64,000 nt of DNA from Prochilodus magdalenae. Its lineage: Eukaryota > Chordata > Actinopteri > Characiformes > Prochilodontidae. The stretch spans positions 764,001 to 828,000 of the forward strand of contig JAMWET010006936.1 of the NCBI GenBank assembly GCA_024036415.1, read 5' to 3'. Position 1 is the stretch's first letter. Each line of letters starts with the position of its first letter. The notes under the pieces were generated by a model. The model was not told where the DNA came from. It saw nothing but the letters and a program-made list of their open reading frames with translations, and did no database searches. The position numbers were made by a program, and so were the translations under genes. This document shows, in pieces, positions 54,660 to 64,000 of the stretch.

Positions 54660-54965
54660 AACATGTGAACTGGGTTTAATGTGACTGCAGAGAGAGGGCT
54701 GGAGCTGAAATCATGTGAAGGGAAGCGAGATGTTAGTGTTTAGCGAAGGGCCTGAACCTGAGCAGCTTTACACCTGAATTGAATTAACGCTGAGTTAGGT
54801 TTAGTTGAGCTGGAATGAGTGTAACGTCAGAGCGGCAGCCTCTCTCTCTAATCTCAACTGATTTATGGCTTCACCTTCCTGCAGTGCTGCCCCAACATGG
54901 AGCCGACTTGGCGTCCTCTCCTATTACATGCACACACACAAAGGTCTGTATTCCTGTCTGTATGG
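54660..54965. promoter_or_regulatory. Candidate regulatory island
   Basis: GC-balanced unique block with 'ctgaattgaattaacgctg' (54773-54791) and 'cctattacatgcacac'. The 66-codon frame has no domain. Function inferred. Confidence 0.27.
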
Positions 54966-55490
54966 GGTTTCCATTGACCTCTGCATTATTGCAGCTGGAT
55001 AATATTGTACTGTAAGTGGAGGTGGGCAATAGGACAATATTTCAGTAATATTGTGATAACATTTCTTATCATGGTATTCAATATGCTTTTCTCAGCTTGT
55101 TGCTGAGATGGTCAGCACCGGACAAATGTGTGTTTCATTACAATGAGAGCATAATTACAGTTGTTTAACTGGAATATCGCAATACTGTATATGTCATACA
55201 GTATATCATAACCATACAGTTATGATAGTTTTGCCACTGATTCTTGCTCCTTCATTTGTTGTAAAAAGCATTCTTCCCTTGATTATATCCCATAGTGTCA
55301 AAATGTTCATGGTGTTTATCGTCCTTGTGACAGTTGGTCCCACAAAATGCTAAATTCACAAATATATATTTTTAATAAGGCACGTGTTTCCAACAGTATC
55401 TATGAATGGAGTTACTATTGGCCAGCACCTGCCCATACAACCCATACACTCTGTTGTGGTATCCAAAACTGCACACTCTCACTCTCATCT
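54966..55490. other. AT-rich stretch with AATAT-rich repeat words
   Basis: 'gggcaataggacaatatttc' (55025-55044) and 'taatattgtgata' resemble 'ggcaatatggcaaaaatata' and 'taatattgtgata' at 63871-63902, possibly one dispersed AT-rich repeat. Confidence 0.35.
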
Positions 55491-55494
55491 TCTT

Positions 55495-55612
55495 AACTAC
55501 TTTACTTATGGGTCGCAGGGGGTGCTGGACCGTATCCCAGGGTTCAGTTAGCAGAAGACAGGAAACACCCAGGACAGGCCGCCGATCCATTGTAGGGTTA
55601 AAACTGCATACA
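55495..55612 (-). mobile_element. L2-like LINE 3' tail, minus strand
   Basis: Plus-strand words 'gggtcgcagggggtgctgg' (55510-55528), 'accgtatcccagg' and 'aacacccaggacaggccgcc' (55564-55583), and then 'gatccattgt', are the inverse of the tail seen at 34745-34870. No coding part. Confidence 0.7.
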
Positions 55613-55639
55613 TCTAAATAGTATGCCATGGTATGATCA

Positions 55640-56225
55640 TAGACCTCGGTCAGGCTGCCAGCCCAAATCTGGCATATCCAGATTGCATCCAGTTGATTTT
55701 GATAGCCTGGAGAGCAAAAAAACCCACATGGAATCCTATTTTTGATAATCATTCCCAAACCACATTTGGAGATGGTTTGGAATGTGATTCCATTCCAATT
55801 TTGTACCTGAATTTTGACACTCTTGGAGCTCAAATCAGAAATGTCTTCTTCTTCACTTGCAAACAAACAATGATAATGTCTAATCCAGAATGGTGGAAGT
55901 ACTGATTTTCATCCAAAAGAATTTCAGCTCAAACACATTACACAAAAAAAAACAAAACAATTAGTGATTCTCTGGAGGGTAAACTGATGTACCTCCATCT
56001 CTTCTGCATGCTCATTTAAAATGCTCGTCACCTGGATAGCTACAAAGTTACTCTAACCTGCGTTATTAGCACAGCAACCCATGCAGATAGGTTATGCCCA
56101 CACACAAATCCGATCTCATCACTTGTAAACAAGAGTGTGGATAATTGCACAGGGCTAATTTAAGGATACAATTGATTTCCCTGAAGTCTGAATACAGTCA
56201 AGGTGTCTGAAACCATATAATTCAT
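55640..56225 (+). repeat. Dispersed repeat X, copy 2
   Basis: Carries 'tggcatatccagattgcatc' (55671-55690), 'cagcaacccatgcagatagg' (56072-56091), 'cacacaaatccgatctcatc' (56101-56120) and 'gaagtctgaatacagtcaag' (about 56182-56201), matching copy 1 at 34930. A 164-codon minus-strand frame crosses this repeat and the L2 tail and is therefore not a gene. Confidence 0.5.
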
Positions 56226-56744
56226 CACATAGTGGTTTAAGAAATGTCACACTACTTTGGATGAACACAGGACACAATTTAATCCCATAAGCAGAGAACA
56301 GTTTATAGTACCCATAGAGCCAATGGGGTTTTTGTCAGTAGTCCATGTAGTAAGTAACACCTAGCCCATGACCTCAGGCTCATGTACTGATGCAGTCCAG
56401 TTGAAAGAACCGGAAAAGCTAGTAGACCTCTAATGTGCGTCGTTCTGTAGTCTGCGGGTCTAAGGAGTTTCTCTTTATGGGAAAAATGAAAGCTGTTTCA
56501 GGAAAAGTCTTAAACCGGATATGTTTTGTCCTATGTACATTTTTTATATCGAAATGCCACCTAATGCTCGGATTGAAGAGGATGTTGCTCCTTGCTCCTT
56601 ACTTTCATGCGCCTACTATTAAACTAAAGCATTATTATATAACATTAGTGGCTCAAACTATAAGCTACTATTTCTACAGCAACTTATCAGCCACACCTGC
56701 TAAGGCTTGCTGGTCTTCACAGAATATTTTAGTGGGCAAGTCTA
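56226..56744. other. Non-coding stretch, nothing recognised
   Basis: A 126-codon plus frame (56435-56815) has hydrophobic patches but no domain, and its end runs into repeat P. Confidence 0.35.
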
Positions 56745-57156
56745 ATGATTGTCACATGGGGTCAAGACGAGGAGGCAGGATGCAAGTGCAGGTTTTTAGT
56801 AAAGAACAAATATGATAAAACAAAACCAAAAAACTGAAAAGCAGAAAACACTGAACAGGATTACAAAAACAACTGACAGAGACAAAACACCAAGCAAAAA
56901 CAAAGAGAACCTCAGGGAGTATAAACCAGCAAGGACTAACGAGAAACACCTGGGAAGGGGTGGAGCTACAAACTAGGGACGGGTGAGGGGCCTGACAAGG
57001 GGCGTAAACAGGAGGAGCAATAACCAAAACAAACAGAAGCACATGGCACAGGACAACAAAAGGCACATGGAAATGGCACAAGAGAAAGACAGAAACGGCA
57101 AATCAAGAGAGAGCGTAGATAAACAGGGGCTAACCTAGACAGGACATGACAATCAT
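56745..57156. mobile_element. Dispersed repeat P, copy 2, with 10-bp terminal inverted repeats
   Basis: Bounded by 'atgattgtca' (56745-56754) and its exact inverse 'tgacaatcat' (57147-57156). Interior matches copy 1 at 44550 along its length ('gaggcaggatgcaagtgcag', 'agacaaaacaccaagc', 'aacacctgggaaggggtgg', 'aaccaaaacaaacagaagca'). About 410 bases and non-coding, so a non-autonomous DNA element is the simplest class. Confidence 0.75.
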
Positions 57157-57474
57157 ATCAGTACAGAGCACAGCACTGCTAACTTGCATGTGTGTGTATT
57201 ATATCTGTTTAGCAAGCACAAAATTTGGTGGCTTTTAAAAAACAGAATTTTTACCTTAGAACAAAAACCTCCAAGTTCCTAATCTGTGCATAATGCAAAG
57301 TACACACACAACTTCTTTGCTTCAAGAAAAGTTTTCAAGTGTTCATTTGGTTCAACCAATATTTGAAGGCAGTTATTACTGAGGTGGCTATACAGACCAT
57401 CCAACAGGACATGCAGCCTTAATCTGAGAGGCCTGGCCTGGAACACTGATCTGCATTCAGACAGATAAATGACG

Positions 57475-57506
57475 AGACAGACAGACAGACAGACAGACAG
57501 ACATGC

Positions 57507-57574
<68 letters not shown>
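57475..57574. repeat. Compound (GACA)n-(GA)n microsatellite
   Basis: GACA units to about 57503, a short interruption, then pure GA from about 57510 to 57574. Ser/Leu-rich minus-strand frames are artefacts. Confidence 0.97.
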
Positions 57575-57575
<1 letters not shown>

Positions 57576-57579
57576 ATGC

Positions 57580-58345
57580 AAGAGAAAAACACTGTGTGCG
57601 GCCTATTCAAACGCTCACACTACCTGAAGAAATAATACAGACATAACACAGACTCAAAGGACATTAACATTGTTAGCATTCATGGTGATAACACAAGGTA
57701 CTATTAACGTTCCTTCACATAAATGAATCACAGCCAGGCTGTTACTGTAAGAGTTGTGACCGAGCAGCTAACACTAGCACACATTCATCTTTTTGGAGAG
57801 TGTTAGCATGTGGCTGCCAGACTGATACCGTATCTCCAGACTTGCTTGGCTTTGATATGCTGATAGCTACATAGTCATTCATTCTGTGTATGTCTATGTG
57901 TGTAGGTAGGGGGTAGGGGAGGCCTCTTGAAGTATAACACAAACACATTCAGAATTAGTGCTAGCAAATATGCTAGGATGAGTGCACTTCATTAAAATAG
58001 TCATAGAAAGTTAGCAAACTCTGTTACTACACTTTCTTAAGGCTTTCTTTGCACAGAGATTGGACTCGCTGTAGCTTGGCTATTGTTACCTGATTAGTAT
58101 GGCCTACTTTTTAGGATAACTAGCTCTTTTTTTTTATCAATATCACCCCAAATTTAGCTGTTGCAGATATACCTGCTAGCTAGCTCTCTCCATATCACAT
58201 GATGCTAACAAGTCAGTAGAGTAGTCGGGCAATCTTGTGCTTCCTCGGAGACACATGAAGTGCATTGCTGATGTAACGTCATTGCACAACTCTGAGATGC
58301 TTGTTTGAAAGAGAATGCTAACTGCCAGTTCTGTTGCATCAGCTA
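57580..58345. other. Non-coding stretch, nothing recognised
   Basis: Rich in 'gttagc/gctaac' words, frames up to 78 codons, no domain and no named repeat. Confidence 0.4.
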
Positions 58346-58384
58346 ACAAATGCTTGCAGGAGTGAAGGGACAGAGGGAGGACCA

Positions 58385-59060
58385 TCCTAATCATCGAGTG
58401 AAAACACAGCAAATTAAAAACATATATCCCTTACCTGAAAAAGGCTTCTGGTTCAGAGAGATTATATATTCTCTAGCATGCAAGGTTCTTTTGGGATCTA
58501 TCCGCAGATTTTCAATAATGTTTAGGTTGGGAGACTGTGAGTGCCATGGCAAAACCATAAGCCTGCACCTGTTGAAGTATTCCATTGTAAAGGTGTGTAT
58601 TTTATGGTGTGTTTAGGATCATTAACCTGTTGTGGAAGCCATCCTCTATTTACTAAGCTTTTTTTCAATATTTAGACGTTAGCTTCCAGAATTTGCTGGT
58701 TTTTAGTTGAATCCATTATTTCCTCTACCAGTGAAATGGTACCCATGCAACTGGTTGTATTATAAGCCCAAAGCATGATCGATCCACCCTAATGCTAAAC
58801 AGTTGGAGAGGTGTTTTTTTTTCATGAAATTCTGAACCTTTCTTTTTTCCAAACATACCTTTATTCATTGGAGCCTTTGAAGTTTCCAAATGAATCAGGC
58901 ATTTTCAGATATTCCTTCGTGAACTTCTGATGCTAAACGTAGCGGTGATGATGCAGAAAGGGATTTCTTTGGATTACATTTTTGTGGTTTGCCATGTTTT
59001 CGCAGGTATCTCTGCATAGTACAACAGAGCACCACCACTCTAGAGTCCATTGGAGTGAAA
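58385..59060 (-). mobile_element. Tc1/mariner transposase pseudogene (DD34E type)
   Basis: The best transposase in the window, on the minus strand. GGSIMLWAYN (about 58760-58790) and NDPKHTIK (58600-58623, second catalytic D codon at 58618-58620) are in place. WHSQSPNLNIIENL (58506-58547, third catalytic E codon at 58511-58513) completes the set. D and E codons are 107 bases apart, two more than the 105 expected for a 34-residue gap, so a net +2 frameshift separates the two blocks. Other stops are present upstream. The element is inactive; its N-terminal HTH region would lie toward 59000, and termini were not identified with certainty. Confidence 0.85.
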
Positions 59061-59460
59061 CAGGTGCATTTCTAGTCATCCTACAAACAGTTCTATGCAA
59101 GTTTTCTCACTCAACTTGACTTCCTCTGTTCCTGTTCACTGGCATTTCTTAAATAAACTAGGCACCGAGGTAAGAGCTACGAGTAAAGAGTTACTTGGAA
59201 ATGCTTTCCTTATAGCCTTTCCTTCTTTGTGGGCATCAGTTAACTTCATGTTCAGAGTGCTGGGCAGCTACTTAGAGGAGCGCATAGCTGCTGATAGTCG
59301 GAACAAGGTTTGAAGGGTCAGGGTATTTATAAAGCTTTGAAATGTGCATCGTCATGCACATCCATAACCCAGTCAAGATAGTTATGGTCTGAAAGCTCAA
59401 ATCCCTCAGTGAACCCAAACCTTTGCATGGTATTTTTCAGGCCACTGTATAAACACAGCA
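59061..59460. other. Possible continuation of the Tc1 element, unassigned
   Basis: A 72-codon plus frame (59095-59313) is on the strand opposite to the transposase and lacks a domain. 'ttttcaggccactgtat' near 59437 could be a terminal word but has no counterpart below 58385. Confidence 0.3.
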
Positions 59461-59469
59461 TATTGTAAA

Positions 59470-59765
59470 ATCCAGTAATATTTGCATGTGCTTCATTTTG
59501 GGCTCTCCGGTAAAAGGCCCTGAAAGAGTCTTACCAATACCTCTCTCAGTGGCCCCACTGGGGGCCTGAGTGGCTGTGATGGGGAGGGCACCCCCCCGCA
59601 CTACAGGAATGTAAATCACTGAGCCTTATGAGGAATCACAGACCCATTAGCACTCGAACCAGTGTCTGCATATGCGTGTGCGCATTGTATATGATAGTTG
59701 GCTCATCCGTCTCCTTTAATGCCCAGTGTCAAAGCTAGCGGCCATTATCTCCTCAGCACTGTGTA
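59470..59765. promoter_or_regulatory. Candidate regulatory island
   Basis: GC-rich unique block ('ggcccaagtgggggcctg'-type words near 59552-59570, C run near 59590). No domain. Function inferred. Confidence 0.28.
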
Positions 59766-59796
59766 AACACGCGAGGCCACACAGTTGTACACTTTC

Positions 59797-59818
59797 ACAC
59801 ACACACACACACACACAC
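59797..59818. repeat. (CA)n microsatellite
   Basis: CA run of about 22 bases. Confidence 0.95.
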
Positions 59819-60145
59819 TGAAGCCTACTATGCACGCGAACATGCCTACAGTCACAGATGAGTCTACCACACACATACTCTCATGAGCTCCCACCTTTTT
59901 TTGTCTGTGAGCAGCCTTGCCTAACATATTAGTAAGCTACACAGTGATGCCAAGGAAAACATTCATTGGTGACGTTAACTTGTGTTTTTTCTCATGAGTT
60001 TATTCTCATGAAGAATCAAGCCCCCCACCCCCTACACTTCCCTCACAAACACCAGATTTGCACGCAAACCCATCTTTGGCTATTTTGATGTGGAAACATT
60101 GTGTTTGCTCTATGAGGGTGGGATTGTGTGCCCGTTCTGTATCTC
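59819..60145. other. Non-coding stretch, nothing recognised
   Basis: No feature recognised apart from a C-rich word near 60020-60030. Confidence 0.4.
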
Positions 60146-60150
60146 ATTAT

Positions 60151-60380
60151 ACAGTCATGCCCAGAAGTTTAGATGACCTTGGTCAAATCTTGTTGATTTT
60201 TTAGGTGAAAATGGTACATATTATTATTATAATTATTATTATTAAACTGAAAGTTTATAAATAATAAGTCCTCTGTTAACTATGTGCAGGCTTATTTTCA
60301 TACAGAAAATCAATATTTGAAGTGGGTCTTTACACTTTTTGTACTCATAATATACAAACCTCAATTCCAAAATGTTATAA
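60151..60380 (+). mobile_element. Tc1-type terminal remnant with (TTA)n
   Basis: 'tacagtcatgcccagaagtt' (60151-60170) followed by 'gaccttggtcaaatc' resembles the 'acagtcatggccaaaagttt' terminus of fish DNA transposons. An ATT/TTA repeat fills 60219-60244. No transposase motif. Confidence 0.45.
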
Positions 60381-61305
60381 TAGAAATGATTAATAAATGA
60401 ATACATTATTAATAAATCCTGCTTGACATTACAAAAACAATTTTAGAATGTTTTACTTAATTGCTGTTATTGATTTATGATTTCCTTGTATTTTTGTACT
60501 TTTATTTATTTAGTTAGTTATTTTAGTTTTTTGTTATTGTAAATTTAATTAAGCTTGAAGGTCACAGAAATTCTGCTGTGGCTTCTGACTTGCACTTATC
60601 CAAGGGCAGGCTGCACAGTTGAAGGCTGAGTATAATGTAAGAAACTGTTATCAAATTTAGAAAAAAACAATGAATCTCATTAAAAATAAAATATCATGTT
60701 TTTGCACTGGTTTCAAATAAATCCAGGTCAGACATAAGAAATAACAGCACTGCACAATTAGGCTGATGTTTTTAAAGTGTAGTGTGGAGCAGTGCTAACT
60801 TTGAGACAGTGGGGCAGAGGCTCAGGTGTAGACATCTCTTACCCCTGTGTAGTTTAAATCCAAGGTCAGTTTAAGGTCACTGTGCAGGGGACATGCTAAA
60901 GAACAGAACAAGCAACAAAACACACATTCAAAAAACTAAAATCAATAAATTAAACTAATTATTATCATTTTTATTTTTATTATTAGACATTAATTATAAA
61001 TAGCATTTTGATCTTTGTTTAACTTCCCTTATTCATGCAGTACTGCTGCTATACAGGCTATATTATTAAATTAAGCACTGAAGAATTTTAAAATATACAT
61101 AGTATAATAAAACAGCCGACAAAATAGAACCGTTATTGTTAATCATTTACACAATTACATAATTGACAAAAACGAGCCGATATTACAGTCTTGGCAACCC
61201 AACCTATCAACCATTGCTGTGAATGAGCACACAGTATTGATGGTTTGAAACTAAATGTGCATGTATGTAAGCAGGAACAGATTGTCCATCCCTTTTCGGT
61301 CAGTT
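60381..61305. other. AT-rich stretch, nothing recognised
   Basis: Strongly AT-rich except a patch near 60780-60900. No frame of interest. Confidence 0.45.
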
Positions 61306-61334
61306 TTCTAATTCAGTTTAATCTCTAATGCTGC

Positions 61335-61560
61335 ATGGACTGTGTACAGGGCAGTGTTGGTGGGAAGCAAGAGAAGGGGCCTGACCTACAGTGGCCCCTC
61401 TGGCCCCAGTCCCTTCGTCACACTCCTCCTGGGACATCCAGACTCCAGACTGGCAGCACATCTCCCCAGCACTGTTCCCAGGACCATGTCCACTACTGTC
61501 CCCACAACACCCTGGCCCACTGGGGCCTGGGAGCCAACATGAGTTCCTAGTTTACAGCTT
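61335..61560 (+). other. GC-rich block open in all three plus frames
   Basis: Sharp GC-rich patch in AT-rich DNA. All three plus-strand frames stay open for 66-71 codons with Pro/Ser/Thr-rich translations. 'ctgtgtacag' (61347-61356) could be an acceptor, but the pyrimidine tract is poor and no good donor follows. None of the translations is recognised. Simultaneous openness mostly reflects the scarcity of A/T-rich stop codons in C-rich DNA. It could be an orphan exon, a regulatory element or an old insertion. Confidence 0.15.
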
Positions 61561-61569
61561 TAATCCCTC

Positions 61570-62045
61570 GGGAAGATGTTTTCTATCCATCTAACAGAAC
61601 AGAAGCTAGTTATCTCACTGTGCTAGTTATCTCACTGTGTCTCTCATGACAACGTAACATACATCTTAGCAGATGCTAAGCTTAATATATAGCTGGTTAT
61701 GCTATGTGCTAGTAATATTATTCAAATCAAAACAAACCCATCCTGAAAAAGACCAGATTTTTTCTGCTAGTTCTTTTCAGGTGGCCTAACCGGGTGTTTG
61801 ATGGTCATTGTTGTTGACAATCTGTATATTCAGATGGCTTAGGTGAAAACATGTCCTATGCTGGTCAACCATTGTGTCTATTGTGTTTACTGCCTTCAGT
61901 TCAAATAATGATAAAATACACATATTAAGTTTTTGTACCCATCAACTGAAATCACAAAATTGAAAGCAAGAGAGAAAATCCATCTAGAGAAGATGTCAGA
62001 GGTTATCAGTAAAGAAATTCATTAACAAACCTCAATTCCTGGCCT
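61570..62045. other. AT-rich stretch, nothing recognised
   Basis: Contains 'gctagttatctcactgtg' in two adjacent copies near 61603-61639, a minor local duplication. Confidence 0.45.
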
Positions 62046-62054
62046 ACTCAACAC

Positions 62055-62365
62055 AAAAGAAGAAAGAGAAGGGCTTATATGCTGAACTTCTCTCTTTCCC
62101 TCTTTCTCTGCTAATTGGCTCTGGGTCTGACACCCCAGCGCGTGCGTCTGTATGGCGCCTGACTGTAGGGCTTAGCCCGGCTGAAGGGCGTTCATGTGAA
62201 AAGACCGGAGGTGACCCGTCATCTGCCCCAACACTGCAGCAGCAACCCCAAGGTGTGTGAGATCCTCTCACCCCTCCAACAAAAGTGTTGTTGCCAACCA
62301 ATCTGTCTGCAGCCACATGCTGCTGTTTGCACTGGGACACCGTGCATGTGAACAATAATTAAACA
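62055..62365. promoter_or_regulatory. Candidate regulatory island
   Basis: GC-balanced unique block ('gacaccccagcgcgtgcgtc' 62129-62148). A 103-codon minus frame (62044-62355) has no domain. Function inferred. Confidence 0.27.
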
Positions 62366-64000
62366 GAGGGCTCCTATAGGCCCCAAGAAGTTAAACTAAC
62401 CTACAGGAGACCTGCTGTTGGTCTGCATCTCCCATTATGCATCTTTGTTAATCACAGATTTACAATAAAGCCACCGTAACTGTAGATACAAGCTTGGGAG
62501 TAAGCGATTGGCTGGTTTGGGTTTCCAAATCTTCCGAAAAATCCAGCTTCCATGTATCTGGCTACAATACACATGAACACAAAGAGATTGTAATTGTGAT
62601 TTTGCAAGTGTGAGACCGAAGCACCCAACAAGCATAGATTATAGTACAAGAAACCTACTGTTGGCCTAAACTTTCAGATTTATGCTGCCCACATATTGGA
62701 ACTAATGTTGGACTACTTGGACTACACTTCCTATCATTTCTCTTTAGCCTCTTCTGTCCTAGGCTTTTTTTTAAACCTAGGCTTTTTTTTTTAATGCAAA
62801 AATTGGTATTTCCAGCTCTTGGGGTCCGCCTACAACTGCAGAGTTTATTTCACTGTTACATGTTGTGTAGGCATGAATGTATACATGTATACATATGTTG
62901 CTTGTTCCTATGTGTACATAACTGAAATCAATGGAATCTGTAGCATCCATATGCCAGCTTGAACTGCATGCCTGTGTAAAGGTAAGTTTGATTTGGCAAA
63001 ACTCTGGGAAAGACAACATCAAAATAGAAAGAGCCATGTTGACTTACATGGTAGAGCAACAATATAGGGTTTTATTAAGGGAGGTTCAAACTTTAAGCCG
63101 TATTTGGCATAAGATTGACGAAAACTGAACCAACTTCTTTGCCATGTGATTAATTTATGTCTTTGTATGCAGCCTGAAATGGGACTGAGGTTAAATGACT
63201 TTTGGCATCTGAAGAATCTACAAACATCATGAGACACAGATAACTTAACAGCCTACAGTGCAAGTTTTTATTAATGACACCAGCAGGATACACATTCTGA
63301 CTGACTTGCATCCCTTCATGCCTTTTTAGCTCTCACCAACAAATAAAAGTCAGTCCTTCTCTCGTTTTCTATCCTTCTTCCTTTGACAACTTCATTTTTT
63401 GGTCTTTATTCATGCTCTACCATTCCCATACTGGGAATACTGAACTAGCTTCTTTAGATAGCTAGCTGAAGACCAGTAGTTGATGTGTGACATGGTGCTA
63501 TAAAGTAGGCTACAATCCAACAAGTTATTTTGGTACTCTAGTTTCCAGACTAGACTTTTACCCTTTCATCATGGTAGAAGAAAGGATGGCGTATTTTCTA
63601 AACACACATTCCTTTTTGGCAGGTTTAGTTTAATTAGGCCTTTTACTCACAAGTGTAACTGATAGTTGGCTGAAGGAATTCAGACAGATTAAGCTTGCTA
63701 ACTAGCTAAAGTTAGCAGTTAACTTATGTGATTTTCATTTAGTAAATAGTTAAGACTTGGCTACTCATAGAAGTGGTCCTTATTTGCTGACATCAAACTA
63801 TAAAATAGCACTGATGGGATTCACCTTCAGGACCTCCAAACAAAATAGAAACAAAATATATAATAGAGATGGCAATATGGCAAAAATATAATATTGTGAT
63901 ATATCAAGAGTATATAAGGTAATTAATTGTTTCAGACATCTCATCAGTTGGAACTGTAGAGTCTTTAAGAAAACCAATAACATCCATTTACTTGGTTTAG
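62366..64000. other. Non-coding right end, nothing recognised
   Basis: Mixed to AT-rich. 'cctaggctttttttt' occurs twice in tandem near 62758-62793. An AATAT-rich word group at 63868-63905 resembles one at 55025. Frames up to 86 codons without a domain. Confidence 0.4.

Noticed and set aside
55372..55866. 164-codon minus-strand open frame
   Set aside because: It crosses an L2-like tail and dispersed repeat X, so it is a composite of repeats.
1..64000. Prokaryotic, plasmid or viral genome segment
   Set aside because: No dense coding, no operons or ribosome binding sites; microsatellites, SINEs, L2 tails and Tc1 elements indicate a vertebrate nuclear genome. No viral gene was recognised.

Overview
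This looks like a vertebrate nuclear window, most likely from a teleost fish and probably an otophysan (characin/catfish/electric-fish group). There are long AC/GT and GA microsatellites, degenerate Tc1/mariner transposons of fish type, tRNA-derived SINEs ending in the fish 3' motif 'gtcgctctggataagagcgtcagctaaatg' type, L2-like tails, and at 32.7 kb a piece of a dispersed repeat that I associate with characins and catfishes. The lineage call is from recall of repeat families, not from a search. I find no operons, ribosome binding sites or prokaryotic gene packing. I find no intact protein-coding gene: every long open frame is low-complexity, lies in a repeat, or shows no recognisable domain. 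The window reads as a gene desert or a very long intron.

Layout. 1-3.6 kb: compact, fairly GC-rich, mostly non-repetitive DNA that looks like a cluster of regulatory elements, with one acceptor-like site followed by 51 open codons at 2096. 3.6-11.1 kb: AT-rich, with two Tc1-like fragments and few other features. 11.1-12 kb: a strong regulatory-looking island. 12-20.4 kb: Tc1-like and L2-like debris and one unexplained 147-codon open frame. 20.4-25.6 kb: regulatory-looking islands with Tc1-like debris between them. 26-31 kb: more Tc1-like copies, a SINE and a 28-bp AT-rich minisatellite. 32-34.6 kb: an island, a characin-type repeat and long CT/GA tracts. 34.7-40.9 kb: L2 tail, dispersed repeats, a ~59-bp minisatellite, Tc1 remnants, a perfect 24-bp-arm AT palindrome and a 0.7-kb element with terminal inverted repeats. 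41-46.3 kb: islands and a paired ~0.4-kb repeat. 46.4-49.4 kb: two large minisatellites (39-bp and 54-bp units). 50.5-51.7 kb: a tandem SINE array abutting a Tc1-like copy. 51.7-64 kb: islands, the second ~0.4-kb repeat copy, a clear degenerate DD34E transposase at 58.5 kb and a GC-rich block at 61.3 kb.

The dominant mobile signal is one Tc1/mariner-like family seen as about ten broken copies on both strands. Two of them share the same internal junction, which suggests a deletion derivative that multiplied. The dominant functional signal, by inference only, is the recurrence of islands of GC-richer, non-repetitive DNA carrying homeodomain-like cores. That pattern is typical of the regulatory landscape around a developmental gene lying outside the window. 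I saw no convincing undescribed multi-gene system.
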